This document shows positions 39,046 through 51,036 of a stretch of 64,000 bases of DNA, in pieces. The stretch spans positions 3,348,001 through 3,412,000 of the forward strand of contig JBLDXI010000017.1 of assembly GCA_047495785.1 (NCBI GenBank), read 5' to 3'. Positions within the stretch are counted from its first letter, which is position 1; every line of letters starts with the position of its first letter. Under the pieces are notes generated by a model that was not told where the DNA came from, ran no database searches, and saw only the letters and a program-made list of their open reading frames with translations. This DNA is from Lepidodermella squamata. Taxonomy: Eukaryota; Gastrotricha. A program made the translations under genes and the position numbers.

Positions 39046-41205
39046 ATGTCGCTAAGAGAAAAACAGATCAATGCGATTAAGATTATGCTGAACCTTAATC
39101 AAGCTGTTTCTAAGGGCGGTTCTATCAATGAACCGCAATGGAAGGTTTTGGTCTACGATCTGCATGCTCAAGATATAATTTCGCCCCTGCTCAGCATTCG
39201 AGAGCTTCGCGATCTCGGTGTTACTCTTCACATGTCGTTGAGTGCTTTTCGTGAGCAAATCGACGAAGCACCTATCGTCTATTTCCTTCAAGCAACAGAG
39301 GAAAACATTAAACTTATTTGTAATGTGAGTTTTTTGCTTATTAAAAGCCAGGGATAAATCTAAGTTTTTGCTTCAGGATTTTAATCGCAAACTGTACGAA
39401 TCTTATTATATAAACTTTACCGGCTCAATACCCCGCCCACTGCTTGAGGAACTGGCGACTGGTGCGGTGAGGGCCGGCTGTGCTAATGCCGTTTCTAAGG
39501 TGTGTTTGATGTGCACGACAAACAATGATTTTTAGTGAAGTTTTTTTGTCATAGATTTTCGACCAGTATCTTGACTTCATCAGCATTGAAGACGATCTGT
39601 TTGTTCTGAAAACTGTTGAGCGATCACCATTCTCGTTCTACTGCCTTAATCGCGGCGACGTTAAAGACAGCGAAATGGGCCCTATGCTAGATCAAATCGC
39701 CGTCGGCTTGTTCTCTGTCTTCGCCACTCTCGGGGCCGTTCCCATCATTAGATCAGCCCGCGGTAATGCTGCGGAACGAGTTGCCGAAATTCTAGATCGC
39801 CGTATTCGGGATTGCCTTAAAGATGCACGCAATACTCTCTTCATGGGCGATCCACTATCCCAAGGCTCACTAAGGTTAGCTGTTAAAAACTACAAATTTC
39901 TCATTCGCTAACAAATTTGTTGGTTCTGTGCCTAGCACTGGGCGACCTTTGTTAATCGTGCTCGACCGTTCGATAGACCTCGCAACGTTGCTTCATCACA
40001 CTTGGACATACCAAGCTCTCGTTCATGATGTCTTGGTAATTTCATCAATTCCTTGAATATATTCGATTGTTCAAAAGTGTACGTTCATGTTACAGCGGAT
40101 GCGTCTGAACAGTGTGGAACTTGCTTCCGATGGACACAAGCGCGGTCCAGCCAAGTCTTACAGTCTGAATCCGACCGATTCTATCTGGATGCAGCACAAA
40201 AACAGCCCATTCCCCAAGGTCGCCGAAGCCGTGCAAGAAGCGCTAGACGCCTACAAGTCGCAGGAGGGCGAAGTGCGGCGTTTAAAGGCTCAATTAGGCC
40301 TTGGCGAGGCCGGAGGCAATGATGGAGACGACGATGCTGCAGCTCTCGCAGCGTTATCTCACAGCTCCACCGTGCAATCACTTTCATCTGCCGTCAGTTC
40401 GCTGCCTGATCTGCTGGAGAAGAAGCGATTGATTGATATGCATACCAATCTGGCAACTGCGCTTCTTGATGCTATCAAAAATCGCAAGCTTGACGAATTT
40501 TTTGAGGTGGAAGAGCGAATATTGTCTCATCAAACCACATCGCTAGCAACAACAATGCTTGGTGAACGCAGCATATTGGACGCGCTCGCAAGTCCCGAAT
40601 TTGGTTCGCCGACTGACCGTCAGCGCCTCGCCCTCATTTGGCAACTTTGCGCTACCGAATCAAACGCCGAAATTGAAAAAATCACGCAAGCTCTGACTCA
40701 GAGTGAAACCGACGCATCTGCGCTGAAGTACATTCGGCAATGGCGGGCGTTCAGTAGTAATCCAATGAATCAAGCCAACCAGTACACTGCTGGGGGTGGC
40801 ACAAAAACTATCAACATGTTCTCAAACTTGCTCTCAACCGGTTCACAGTTCGTTATGGCGGGCGTTAAAAACTTTGTGCTGAAGCAAAGAAAACTACCGA
40901 TAACTCGAGTCGTTGACAGCCTTGCCGAGGGCAAGTCGAACACGACAACGGACGATTTCCGATATTTTGACCCGAAAACCCTTCGCAGTTCCACCCCAGC
41001 TGGCAGCGACGGCGTGCCGCGAGTGAAGGGTCCTTTCCAAGATGTTTATGTCTTTGTTGTCGGTGGTGGCAACTACATTGAGTACGCCAATTTGTTGGAT
41101 GCGAATAAAACCGCTGGCACCGGCCGGCGCGTCGTTTATGGTTGTACTGAACTGGTGACTCCCGAGCAGTTCCTGGAACAATTATCCCGGTTGGGTCGCG
41201 ATTGA
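39046..41205 (+). CDS. scfd1: Sly1/SCFD1, Sec1/Munc18-family ER-Golgi vesicle fusion protein
   Basis: Five exons (39046-39324, 39377-39499, 39555-39874, 39936-40035, 40096-41205) give 643 aa, the usual size for Sly1. Recognisable SM-family segments are LREKQINAIKIMLNLN at the N-terminus, WKVLVYDLHAQDIISPLL, RPLLIVLDRSIDLATLLHHT, WMQHKNSPFPKVAEAV, the long helical middle, and the C-terminal QDVYVFVVGGGNYIEYANL with GRRVVYGCTELVTPEQFLEQ. Sly1 binds Sed5/syntaxin-5 and proofreads SNARE assembly at the ER-Golgi step. It is tightly packed between the TFB2M-like gene (97 bp upstream) and the Q-rich gene (311 bp downstream), all on the same strand. Confidence 0.97.
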
Positions 41206-41516
41206 ACTCTTTCTGAAATGCTTTCAATTTGCTGACTGGGAACATCAGTTGGAATTTATTCCGGAAAACTTTTTTGATTCGGTTATGTATATTTATTTAA
41301 TTGGAAGTACTCCTCGATGAACTAACTTCCGCTTCGAACATTGGCGGACTTCATTGTGTCGTGTATCTACCTATAAAATATATCCTTGGTCCAAGTGCAT
41401 TCTATCGACACATTATTTACTATTGCCATTGAAAATTTGAATGGGTGCTTGGTAAAACTGAATACTAATACTGAATTATTTCATTTTCCTAAGTAGACTG
41501 TGTTAAGGTAGAAGAG
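41206..41516. other. Short intergenic, Sly1 to Q-rich gene
   Basis: About 311 bp, same-strand neighbours; an AG in TTTTCCTAAG at about 41486-41492 could serve as an acceptor upstream of the next ATG. Nothing else seen. Confidence 0.4.
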
Positions 41517-43070
41517 ATGCAAGGATATGACAATCCAGCCGCCGCGGCTGCTATGGCGGCGCGACAGCAACAGCATTTACAACAACAGCAACAACAGCAA
41601 CAGCAGCAATTCAATCGACAAGCTCCTCCAGTAGGAAACCTGAAACTGAAGCAAGATTTCACTCAATTTAAAGGCGCTTTCACGGTAAGCTCACAGCAAG
41701 CAAGTCATTTTGTATGAAAATTGTTGTTTGTTTCTACTAGAATGTTATCAAGCAAATGGCATCTGACTTATTGGCAAGTGCAGAGTCGTTGAATAGTGGC
41801 AACGAAGAAACCAGGTGAGTCTTTTGGAAATTTTAACCGAGAAGGATTTTATATTTTTGCCAGAGACTATTTAAATTAATTCGGTCACTGCATTCTATTC
41901 ATTAAATGTGTATTGGTTTTCCAGCTGATATGAAATTTATTTCTGTAGGAGACCTCAGCAGCCGTCGACAGAAGCATTACTCAACGATTTTGACTCGGCT
42001 TACACTCAGCTTGAATATAATCTGGTAGCAAAATCTGCTGTTGCTTTGATTATGAGGTTACATGATTCCCTTTTCAGTCCATGTTACATCGATCTTACAT
42101 GCGCCAACAACAAGTCGTACAGCAGAACCAATCAACTGGTCTCATTAATTCGGCTCAAAATCAGCCTGGCGGAGAACCGCCTCAAGGTACCCTTTCGCAT
42201 CGGCTTAATGCTGTTGAAACCTGAACATGATTTTTTGCGTTTGCAGTCGCGTTGAAAAATGTTGTGGACAAGCTGTCAGAACTATTGAAACCTCCCGTTC
42301 ATTTGAAATCCGCGGCTACCGCCGAGTCGATTCAACTCGAGCGCCAACAGCAGCAGCAGAACTTGGCAAATATTGCTCAAATGGACAAAAATCCGTTGCT
42401 CAACCCTCCGTCAAACGAGTCTAGTAATCACAGCACCGGCATAATCATGGGCGCCCCGCAAGTACTCGGTGGCAAAGTTTCCTCGAAACCGCCTTCAAAA
42501 GCCGCCTCCTCCTCGTCTAAATCGTCTTCGAACGCCTCATCGTCAAGAACTTCACCCATGGATCCGTTAGCTCAGTTGCAGTTGATGCAAGGAGCTGATA
42601 TCGTAAAGGTTGAGCAAATGGAACAATCCGCCCCTGGGCAGAGTCAGCAACAGCGAAAGCTCATCGATTTGGGTTACGGCGATTCCGACTCTGACAACAC
42701 GGATGGCGTGAAAAGCGATCGCAATTCACCGACTGATCAAAAGTTGCTGTCTTCATCAAACATGGACGTAGACGCGAGGCCTAATATCGTCGACGACACT
42801 TCTCTCTCGTTGCCCGGTCCAGATGACGAAGCAACCATCAAAAGCGGCGCGAAAGCTGCCCCTAGTAGCATTAACGTTGCGAGCATGAATGAAGACAGCT
42901 TTGGTTTTGGCTCTTTCGGGGATCCTGTCAAGGTCGAAACTCGCGATCCCCCACCACCACCACCGACAAGAAAAATTGACGAAGATGAGGAGGATTTGCT
43001 GTCACCCCCGCCCAAGCCACTCTTCCCTCATTCCAATGATCCTATGGCCGATGCTGACCAAGATTTTTAA
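41517..43070 (+). CDS. Glutamine-rich nuclear protein, possibly Mediator subunit 29 (MDT-29)
   Basis: Five exons (41517-41684, 41741-41814, 41949-42024, 42078-42186, 42247-43070) give 416 aa. The N-terminus is Ala/Gln-rich (MQGYDNPAAAAAMAARQ, then a Q tract), followed by a helical block KLKQDFTQFKGAFTNVIKQM ... LLNDFDSAYTQLEYNLSMLH ... ALKNVVDKLSELLKPP. The middle helix resembles the Med29/Intersex pattern (RFDKxLEDFYxxCDQIExxL) loosely, and a Q-rich head is typical of that subunit. The rest is Ser/Asp/Pro-rich low complexity with acidic clusters and an EDSFGFGSFGDP motif. Mediator identity is a weak inference; a general transcription coactivator is the alternative. Gene reality is strong: all splice junctions are consistent. 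It sits between Sly1 and RBM25 on the same strand. Confidence 0.7.
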
Positions 43071-43450
43071 GATATTTCAATTTATGTGTTTCCTTCATCA
43101 TTTCAATCTTCACATTTCGAGCTCTTTAACAGACTGTTATTTTTATCTTAGATGCTCTTATATCGTATAATGTTTCATGCAACTTGGATGGTGTCGCTCG
43201 CGCAGCTGCTTTTCCCTGAGGAGGATTTCGGATAACACTGAGTGGCTCATTTGACTGAACGATCTTTTGATCTGATAAAAAAGGTGCTGATTGACGTGAC
43301 CGATATGTTTTTTATTGTTGAACCGGACCCCATTTGTAGGTGGTCGTGCTATTTCTTCGAGCAAATCCAAGAGTCATGAATATTCGTAATATTTTTAATT
43401 TCCATTTCATTTCGATATTTCTGTTTCGCCAAAAAGTAGTGTAACATAAC
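43071..43450. other. Short intergenic, Q-rich gene to RBM25
   Basis: About 380 bp between same-strand genes, AT-rich, containing the presumed 3' UTR and a possible acceptor TTTCGCCAAAAAG about 15 nt before the RBM25 ATG. Confidence 0.4.
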
Positions 43451-46089
43451 ATGAATTACCCGCCGCCGTTTGGCCAACCGGGCGGTATGCCACCTCGTGG
43501 AATGCCGCCACCTGGCCAGTACGGGCAATTCCCTCCTGGGCCTGGCATGTCTTTTCCACCGCAATATGGAGGACCGCCTGGCATGGTAAGTTTCCGCTTT
43601 ACTGCGTCAATTTTCAACTTCGAATTCACGCTTTATTAGGCGCCCAGACCGTATCAACAACAACCGCCAGGTATGTTTGGCTCCCGACCGCCACCTCCTG
43701 CAGCTGCTATTCACATGGCAGGCGCTCCTACTATTCACAAGGCACCGACGGTACTGAAGCACGTAAGTCGTACTAAAAAATCCCAACTCATTCATCTTTG
43801 ATAGCCACAAAATATTGTTGAAGGCCCCAGAGAAACAGCCGACCACAATTTACGTTGGTAACATCACAGATCGGTATCCGGATTTCACAGTCGCCGAGAT
43901 TTTGTCCGCATGTGGCGCCATGTTAGCATGGAAACGAGTTAAAGGTCACGATTTCAAGCTACAAGGCTTTGGATTCTGTGAATGTAAGGCGAAAACTGTA
44001 TATGATGAATTTATTAATTTTTCGGTAACTTTTTCAGTTGAATATCCAGAGGGTGCAGCTCGCGCATCCCGTCTGCTAAACGATCTTCTACTTGGTGAGG
44101 ATAAAAAGCTGGTGATAAAGATCGACCCGAAAACGCAAGAACGTGTCGATGAGTGGATGAAGAAGAAGCTAGTAATGGCCGGGCGACGGCCAGATGAGCT
44201 GAATAGTGGCAATTTCGATAAATTTCTCGACGAAAAAACCCTAGCCGAAGATCGGGTCGCTCGCGAAAAAATTGCTGACATTATCGAAAAAGCTAATGTA
44301 GCCGCTGATGAAGCAGGTTAGTCGCTAGCTCCATATTACATGTTATCCTTTCGTCCTTTCGTCCAGTCGATCATGCTTTTTTTTATGAATTCAAACAGAT
44401 GCAATCAAGCCGACAATGACAGCAGAACTGCCGAAAAAGCTCAAGCAACCTGACGAGGATGAGCGTCGTCACGTGATCAAACGGGAAATCAAACATTTTC
44501 GGGTAAGACTTGAGCCATTTTGATCAGCTGTTTTCTACATTAACTTCGTTTTCAGTCAGATGATAAGCCTTCGAAGAGTAAATCCAGCAGCGATGCAACT
44601 GGCGGCGCATCAGCGTCATCGCCGCGATCAAAGCGTTCAAGGTCGCGATCTCCTTCCCGTCAACGAGAAGAACAAGCGGGTGATCCTCAAAACGCCGCTG
44701 CCCAGGCAGCTGCTGGGGCAGCAGTAGAGCAGCCTCCTGTTGATGAGGAAGAACTTGCCGAACGCCAGCGAGCAGAACGCAAAGCTCGGGAACGAGCAGA
44801 ACGCTACGCCGACCGTCTGAAAACTTGGGAATCGCGAGAACGTGACAAGGCACGGACTTACGCTCGAAACCGCGAGAGAGAATCCGACATCAAACGAAAA
44901 CAGGAAAGTGACGCCCGGAAGCTCAAGGAATTTCTTGAGGACTACGACGATTTGCGGGATGATCCCAAGTATTATCGCGGCTCCGCTCTGGCTCAGCGTT
45001 TGAAGGAACGCGAGCGTGAAATCGAGTCCGACTCGCGCGATAGAAAGCGAGAGAAGGAAGAGATGGAGGATGTTAGGCGGAAGCTTCGTGAGCAGGGCTG
45101 TCGCAATTTGGATGAAGAGATGGAGAAGCTTGAGCGTGCAACTACCGAGCATTTGTTGCCACGTTTAAGAGACGAAAATTCGCCTCGCCATGAGCCGACT
45201 AAGCTTGTCGGCGGTGGATCTCCTCATTCCGACTCAACGCCGTCTCTTGACCATCACATCCAATTGCTTTCATCGCAGTTGAATTCGGGCAATGGCGGGG
45301 AAGGTGAGTCGACCGCTGATGAGAAGTCGATGGACGCGGGTGGACCTGGTGGCCGGCAGTTCGTGCCTGCTCGCTTCGAAACCATCGGTGATGCTCAAGG
45401 TTCGCCGTCTGGTGATGGAGCTCGGAAACGCGGAACCAGCGAGGCTAACGCTGAAGACGAGCGAAATGAGACTGACGCGGCGACTTTATCGCTCAAGTTG
45501 TCGCTGAACAAGGCCAAACGGTTAGCCACAGCGATCGCCGATGTTGCTGATTCAGCGCCGAACTCTGGAGGAATGAGCAGATTAGGGCCGTTAGGCGACG
45601 ATGGTGCCTCAAGCTCTACCGGTGGCTTTATGTCGGAGGAGAGCAAAAAGGAGCGCATTCAACAGCTTATTCAAAGGTAATCTCCAAAGGAAAATTTGTA
45701 ATCCTATTAATTTTTTCGTTTTCTCAAAGCATTCCGTCGGCCAAAACCGATCTGTTCGCCTATCAATTAGATTGGGGTGTCGTGGATAAGTTGCTGATTG
45801 AGAAACGTGTTCGTCCGTGGATCAACAAGAAAATCGTCGAGTATATTGGCGAGAAGGAGGACACTCTCAGTGAATTTCTCTGTCAGAAAGTCTTGGCCAG
45901 AACAGCACCGGAAAAAATTCTCGAGGACATTGGTGTAATCTTTGACGAGGACGCAGAATTATTCGTTGTCAAATTGTGGCGGCTTTTGGTGTACGAGACT
46001 GAGGTAATCATATTAACGTAATTTAATCCCATCTTAATATTATCATGTTTTTTTCTCAGGCGAGGAAGCTCAAAATCAACCAGCTGTAG
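43451..46089 (+). CDS. rbm25: RBM25-like splicing regulator (RRM, RE/RD-rich, PWI)
   Basis: Eight exons (43451-43585, 43640-43762, 43824-43983, 44038-44316, 44399-44502, 44556-45676, 45730-46003, 46060-46089) give 741 aa. A Pro/Gly/Met-rich head is followed by an RRM at about residues 88-170 (TTIYVGNITDRYPDFTVAEI; LQGFGFCEFEYPEGAARASR), a linker ending in RSKRSRSRSPSRQ, a long Arg/Glu coiled region (AERQRAERKARERAERYADR) and a C-terminal PWI domain (LDWGVVDKLLIEKRVRPWIN, KIVEYIGEKEDTL). RBM25 regulates alternative splicing, including apoptosis genes, by binding exonic enhancers and U1-associated proteins. Intron 3 (43984-44037) is 54 nt and stop-free in frame, so its retention would insert 18 residues into the RRM. 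AATAAA lies at 46299-46304. Confidence 0.97.
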
Positions 46090-46619
46090 CTGTAGCAACT
46101 CGTCTTGTTCTTTGTTTCAAGGAGAGATGCCTTCGTTTGAATTGAATGTCTCTTATCTCGCTCTGCTCATTAAGTATATCTATATTGAAATAATATGCGT
46201 CGAGGGTGACCACGGCGCCATCACAAGATGAGTTACCAGATGATTCAGACGTTTTTGTTCTTCGATTCTTTATGCTGTTTTATAATGATGATGATGCGAA
46301 TAAATCGTGTACATTTGACACAGCTATCGATTTGGTTCTCTAGTGATTTAGTTGATTCGCTCTCCGCGGAACATTTTTGCAGCTAAATAATCAAGTAATT
46401 CAATATCATTTTGAGGCCGCATGTTATTTTCACAGTTCAACAAGCGGCTGACGCGCGAAACCCATCGACGCGTCCGACCGACGCACAAAAATTGATTGCA
46501 CTAAAATATCCGCTCCAGGAAGATTTTTGCAAGTAAAATTGTACATAGCAATAAATAACGCAAAATATTCGGTACCACATTTATTTTATGCGCAAATTGA
46601 GGCACTCATTAAATTGCAG
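46090..46619. other. Convergent intergenic, RBM25 to MRPS12
   Basis: About 530 bp, presumably both 3' UTRs, with AATAAA at 46299-46304 for RBM25. No exon seen. Confidence 0.5.
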
Positions 46620-47400
46620 TTACTTTTTGGTGGCCGCTTTCTTTGTGTGTTGCAAATCATATCGACCTATGCGGAGAAAAAGGGTGAGATCTGAAATGAT
46701 CATAAATAAATTATTGCAGTACCTCTGCATGCCTTGAGCTTCACGCCAGGTAAGTCCTGAGAACGACCTCCTCGAACGAGGACCAAATTGTGTTCTTGTA
46801 AATTGTGGCCGACGCCGGTTACTTTCGCGATAACTTCTTTGCCGTTTGTCAAGCGCAAGCGTAAGCACTTTCGATTAGCTGAATTGGGCTTCTTCGGCTT
46901 TCGAATGAGAGTTTTTAGCACGACTCCTTTCGCAAATGGCTTGCCATCGAGCAATTTGTTTTTCTTCCTGCGACACAAATGGGGACCCTGAAAACAGCTG
47001 AGGATGACCAATAATTGTTGAAAATAAATAAATGCAAGACCTTTGTATTTAACCGCTGAAAAATGCGCTCGTGATGCTCGAAAACTTCGTCCTCAGACGA
47101 AATCGTCTGATAGAAAAACGGCTGATACAAGTCAAGACTGTCAACTTTGTACTGAGCAGGGCGAAATCTAGGCTCGCCGTTCTTGGCGTTGTGATTGACC
47201 AGAGCAGGGGAAACCAATTTGACAGGAGTGACCATTGGCTTTGAAGGTTTGTGTGGAAACTGCTGGACTACAGACGTCAGGCTGAAGGGTCTCGCACTAA
47301 TGCTCATAACGGCACTTCTCAAATCAGGAGTCGCGCTATTGAAAAATGGAACCATATGCTCGCCTGCTTGCAGTAAGCGGCTGGCGAAAGAGCGGAACAT
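46620..47400 (-). CDS. mrps-12: Mitochondrial ribosomal protein S12 with long N-terminal extension
   Basis: Three minus-strand exons (47400-47041, 46987-46723, 46666-46620) give 223 aa. The C-terminal 100 resid­ues are an unmistakable uS12: [69 protein letters not shown]. uS12 lies in the decoding centre of the small subunit. The first exon adds 120 residues, starting with an Arg/Ser/Leu-rich [11 protein letters not shown] that fits a mitochondrial presequence; human and fly homologues have only about 30-40 residues before the core. The exon 1 donor AAG|GTCTTG keeps frame. The gene is converged upon by RBM25 and lies downstream of Ena/VASP on the same strand. An acceptor AG lies 15 nt before the ATG. 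Confidence 0.95.
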
Positions 47401-48503
47401 TGTAATTTTTCGAAACTATTAGAAGTATTCTAAATATAATATTGTTTACGTAAAATCAGCAAGCCTTTGATTGAGTTAAAAACACGAGTATCGTATTTAG
47501 TTGCGCTGTTGGATGAACTATCAAAATTATGCAAAGCGAGCTAAGCCGGGCGGTGTTTAACCACGCGATTCGATAGCGTTAATGCAATAACATTTATGAC
47601 TCGAAGCGGGATGCGGCGGCGACGAGCAACCAATCGATAATAGAAATGGCTCCAGAGCAAGAAAACCCTCACTACTTGAGAAATTGAAACCCTATAAACA
47701 AGAAAATAAGAAGCGATTATCATTTGAGTTTTATTTTACGCTATTCATTCCCAAGAAAGGTATATATTTCCGCAGATGTAAATAATTGTTTACAATGCTC
47801 GTAGAACAATATATAAATATGAAATGCGTAGCATGATCTATACATATCAGTGGAAGCTTCGGACCGTCCTTTTCCGCAACAAGATCTTTGGAAATTCCTA
47901 TACAAGCGTGGTAATAAATTATCAAAAATCGCCGAGTTATGTTTGCTGCAGGTATAAACACAAAGATCAAATAAGGCACATTTCGTTGCAACGTTTGCAT
48001 CATGAGTAAAATGTTGTAACAAAACAGTATTCAATGCACATGACCGATCGAAGATTATACGATTGGTAATAACAATAATTTAATTATCATATAAACAAAT
48101 GCACATTATTGCAATTCCATCTCATAGAATCGGAATAGAAGACGATCGTAAAATGAAGATTTTTCAGTTTATAAACGCTAAAAAATTATCGCCTAGCCTA
48201 GGTAAACATAACAAATATTTTGGCAAGTTAATTGTGAATCCGCGCCCAGATAAATCCCAGCAACAGTTTCTTAAAGTTATTTAAAGTTCCATTTCACGGC
48301 GAACGTATGCGTGTAATCCTCAGGCCTGAGGCAACAGGTAAAGCATGCGATATCTATGGTAATTCGCTCGGAGGCATCGTGAAAAAACAGTAGGCAAATG
48401 ACGACATTATATCAACAAGACTCGGAACCGAAAAACTTATAAATTAGTTGAATATAAAGCTCGTTCGACTTTGTCGGATTAATTAAATGCATATTATTGC
48501 AGG
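47401..48503. other. Intergenic, MRPS12 to Ena/VASP
   Basis: About 1.1 kb between same-strand genes; contains the MRPS12 upstream acceptor (47416-47417) and the Ena/VASP 3' UTR. AT-rich, no exon seen. Confidence 0.5.
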
Positions 48504-49954
48504 CTATCGCAGTTGAGAAATTTCATTGCGCAATGCTTCGATTAGCTCGATTTTAAAAGCATCCAGTTGTCGCTTAACATCCAATAAAATGTCGGCTTTG
48601 AATTCTTCCAGCATTTCTTTTGAAATTGACGCAGCTTGGTGGTTTCCCGCCGGCTTTCCATTGTACTGCTTTGAAACAGTAATTGGTGAATCACTCCGCA
48701 GCGCCGGTGATCGAGAAGCAGCCGCAACGTTCGCGGGTTTATTTGTTCGTTCTGTGGAGCCTGCATTCGTCGAATTGGCTGAATGCAAAGGAGCCGATGT
48801 GGCATTTTCGTTACCATCCAGAGAACCACTGCCGCCACCGCCTTCAACTCGCATGCGACGCTTTGCTAATTGCTTGCTCATTTCACTCATAAAATCTCCA
48901 GGCGGGAAACGGCTTCCACTGCCACTACTTGAGTTCGAAGTTGATGGGGTTGGCTTTGCGACAGCTGTTTCGTTACTTGTGCTACGAACAGCATGATTTG
49001 ATGGCGGTGGGGGAGGAGGCGGCCTAATGTAAAAAATAGTTAAAATCAAGTTTCAAAGAGACGATCACTGTAAAGTTAAATCTCCACGTCAATATATCAA
49101 CATGAATTAAATTTTATAACTAGTAAAACTCACGGTGGTGGTGGGGGCGGAGGAGGGGCGGGACAACTTCTCGATTCAATATTCGAGTTCGCAGGTGGTG
49201 GAGGAGGTGGTGGTGGAGGCGGCGGTGGCGCAGGAGCAACTGCATTCGTCTGGGCTGGCTGTGTGTAGTGGGGTACATCGGTAACGTTGAATGATGAATA
49301 TTCATTGCCGTTGTTGTAACTCGAATCACCGGCGAGAGAAGACGCATAAGAAGAATTACCGCCAGTATGACCATTCGATTGGGATTCAGCATCGGTAACC
49401 GGATGATCGCTCACAGGAGCTGCAGAATGAGAGTGTGTATTTAACGAAGAGTTGGAATGATGTGATGCCGTAGAAGGGCGACGCGCGGATAAAATTTCAG
49501 CCGGCTTGTTGTTCAGCTGCTGCGACTGATGTTCGTACTCGACGGCAGACGCTTTTATTGAGTTATTTGAAACAGTTGGCATAACTTGCTGTGAGTACAT
49601 CTCGATCGAAGAAAAAACTTTCTGCTTGAAAGCCTCGGCTTCATCTGGGGACTGAAAACTTGCACCATATACACATTTAGCATCTCTCCATTGATGAAAG
49701 GTAGGAGTGGCTAAGTTATACTTCAGTGACCGGTGAATCTGACAGTTAAGTAGTAGCTCATTGTCAGAAAGCCGAATAGCTACAATACGGAAAACAATAT
49801 TATCCTGCTGAGTAGCGATGACTGTCAATCGCGATGGCCCAGGAATTCCGCCCACTGGCAGCCATCGCTTGCTGGATTCATCGTAAACCATCACATTGGC
49901 TCTCACCGATACAAGTTCTTTTGAGGAGTACATCTCCCTTTCGATGAAAGGCAT
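48504..49954 (-). CDS. unc-34: Ena/VASP actin regulator (UNC-34-like)
   Basis: Two minus-strand exons (49954-49134, 49023-48504) give 446 aa. The EVH1 domain spans about residues 5-115 (VRANVMVYDESSKRWLPVGG; RIVAIRLSDNELLLNCQIHR; TPTFHQWRDAKCVYGASF). A Ser/Asn/His-rich linker leads to poly-proline runs (about residues 235-285) split by the intron. A G-actin-binding-like GAB motif follows (MSEMSKQLAKRRMRVE), and the last 35 residues form a coiled coil suited to tetramerisation (LEEFKADILLDVKRQLDAF). Ena/VASP proteins elongate actin at barbed ends and act in axon guidance and cell migration. I do not see a clear basic F-actin-binding (FAB) block between GAB and coiled coil. Start: ATG at 49954, 9 nt after an acceptor AG; an out-of-frame ATG lies 4 nt upstream. 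Confidence 0.95.
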
Positions 49955-51036
49955 TCATAACACCTATAAAAACGGAAAGAAACGATTCAAGTAATAAGTT
50001 GTTACTGTGTGGTTGTCTCTCGTTTCGTAGATCAAAAAAATGAGCAAAATAATAGCAAATATCAATTATTTTTCAATAGAGATTGAATACTTCAGTTATC
50101 AGTGATTAATCGAAAAGGAACTTTTGAGTCCTGCAGTATGATTCAGCCGCTTTCATGGAGGCATCGCGAGAGCATATGTAATTCAAAAACTGCTTTATCT
50201 CTATCATCAACCTCGCCCTATATTTAATTTTAGAAATTGATTGTAATATGGATATACGAAGTTAATAAAGAATATTTTAGCGATAAAAATCATAACAGAA
50301 ATTAATTTTCTGCCGTTGACCTTGACCAAGTTTCTGCTTGACAACTTTTTCAACCATCTCTTGTGGTTGCGCGCGCGATGCGTTGTCCGCTTGCGCAAGA
50401 GACACGTTGCATCGCACGTGCACATAAACTAAACTAAGCCACGCTCATACACGTTACACGTGCGAACCTGATACCTGATTCATGATCAAGTTCTAGCGTA
50501 ATGCCTACAAAAAATAATACCTGATTTGCCAACAATCCCCTCAGAACAGATCAGATTAGATGCAGGACAGAAAAGTCTGGTCCCTTTTCCTTTTTCCCAA
50601 CGCCGCGATTCGCATGTCTCTAGTTGTGAATTTGATTCAGTTTTACCACAGATTCACCATGAAAAATAATCCGCTGTACGATAACAGTTATCGCGACAGC
50701 TCTGCATGACGGAGCGACTGACGACGATATGTTTCGCGTTTTGCTGGATCGTAAGTCGTAAGCTTCTACTATCCTGTGCTTACAAATTGCGAAATTATTG
50801 TGCGCTATGTTCAATGAGACCCTGCATAATGCGATATTATTGTTTGATTCCTTGTTAGCGCTACTTATGCGCGCTTTGCTTATGATGGCAGGGATAAATT
50901 TCTTCGCGATTCCATTAATTACTACTGAATACCACCCTGCTTAATCTCGCTGATGATGACGTGTAAAAATCAATTATATATATATATATATATCTGCACT
51001 CCTTATTATGATTTAGGTGTTAAACATAAATAACTA
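49955..51036. other. Intergenic, Ena/VASP to cornichon (divergent)
   Basis: About 1.1 kb upstream of two divergent genes, with an (AT)n microsatellite at about 50974-50992. No exon seen. Confidence 0.5.
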
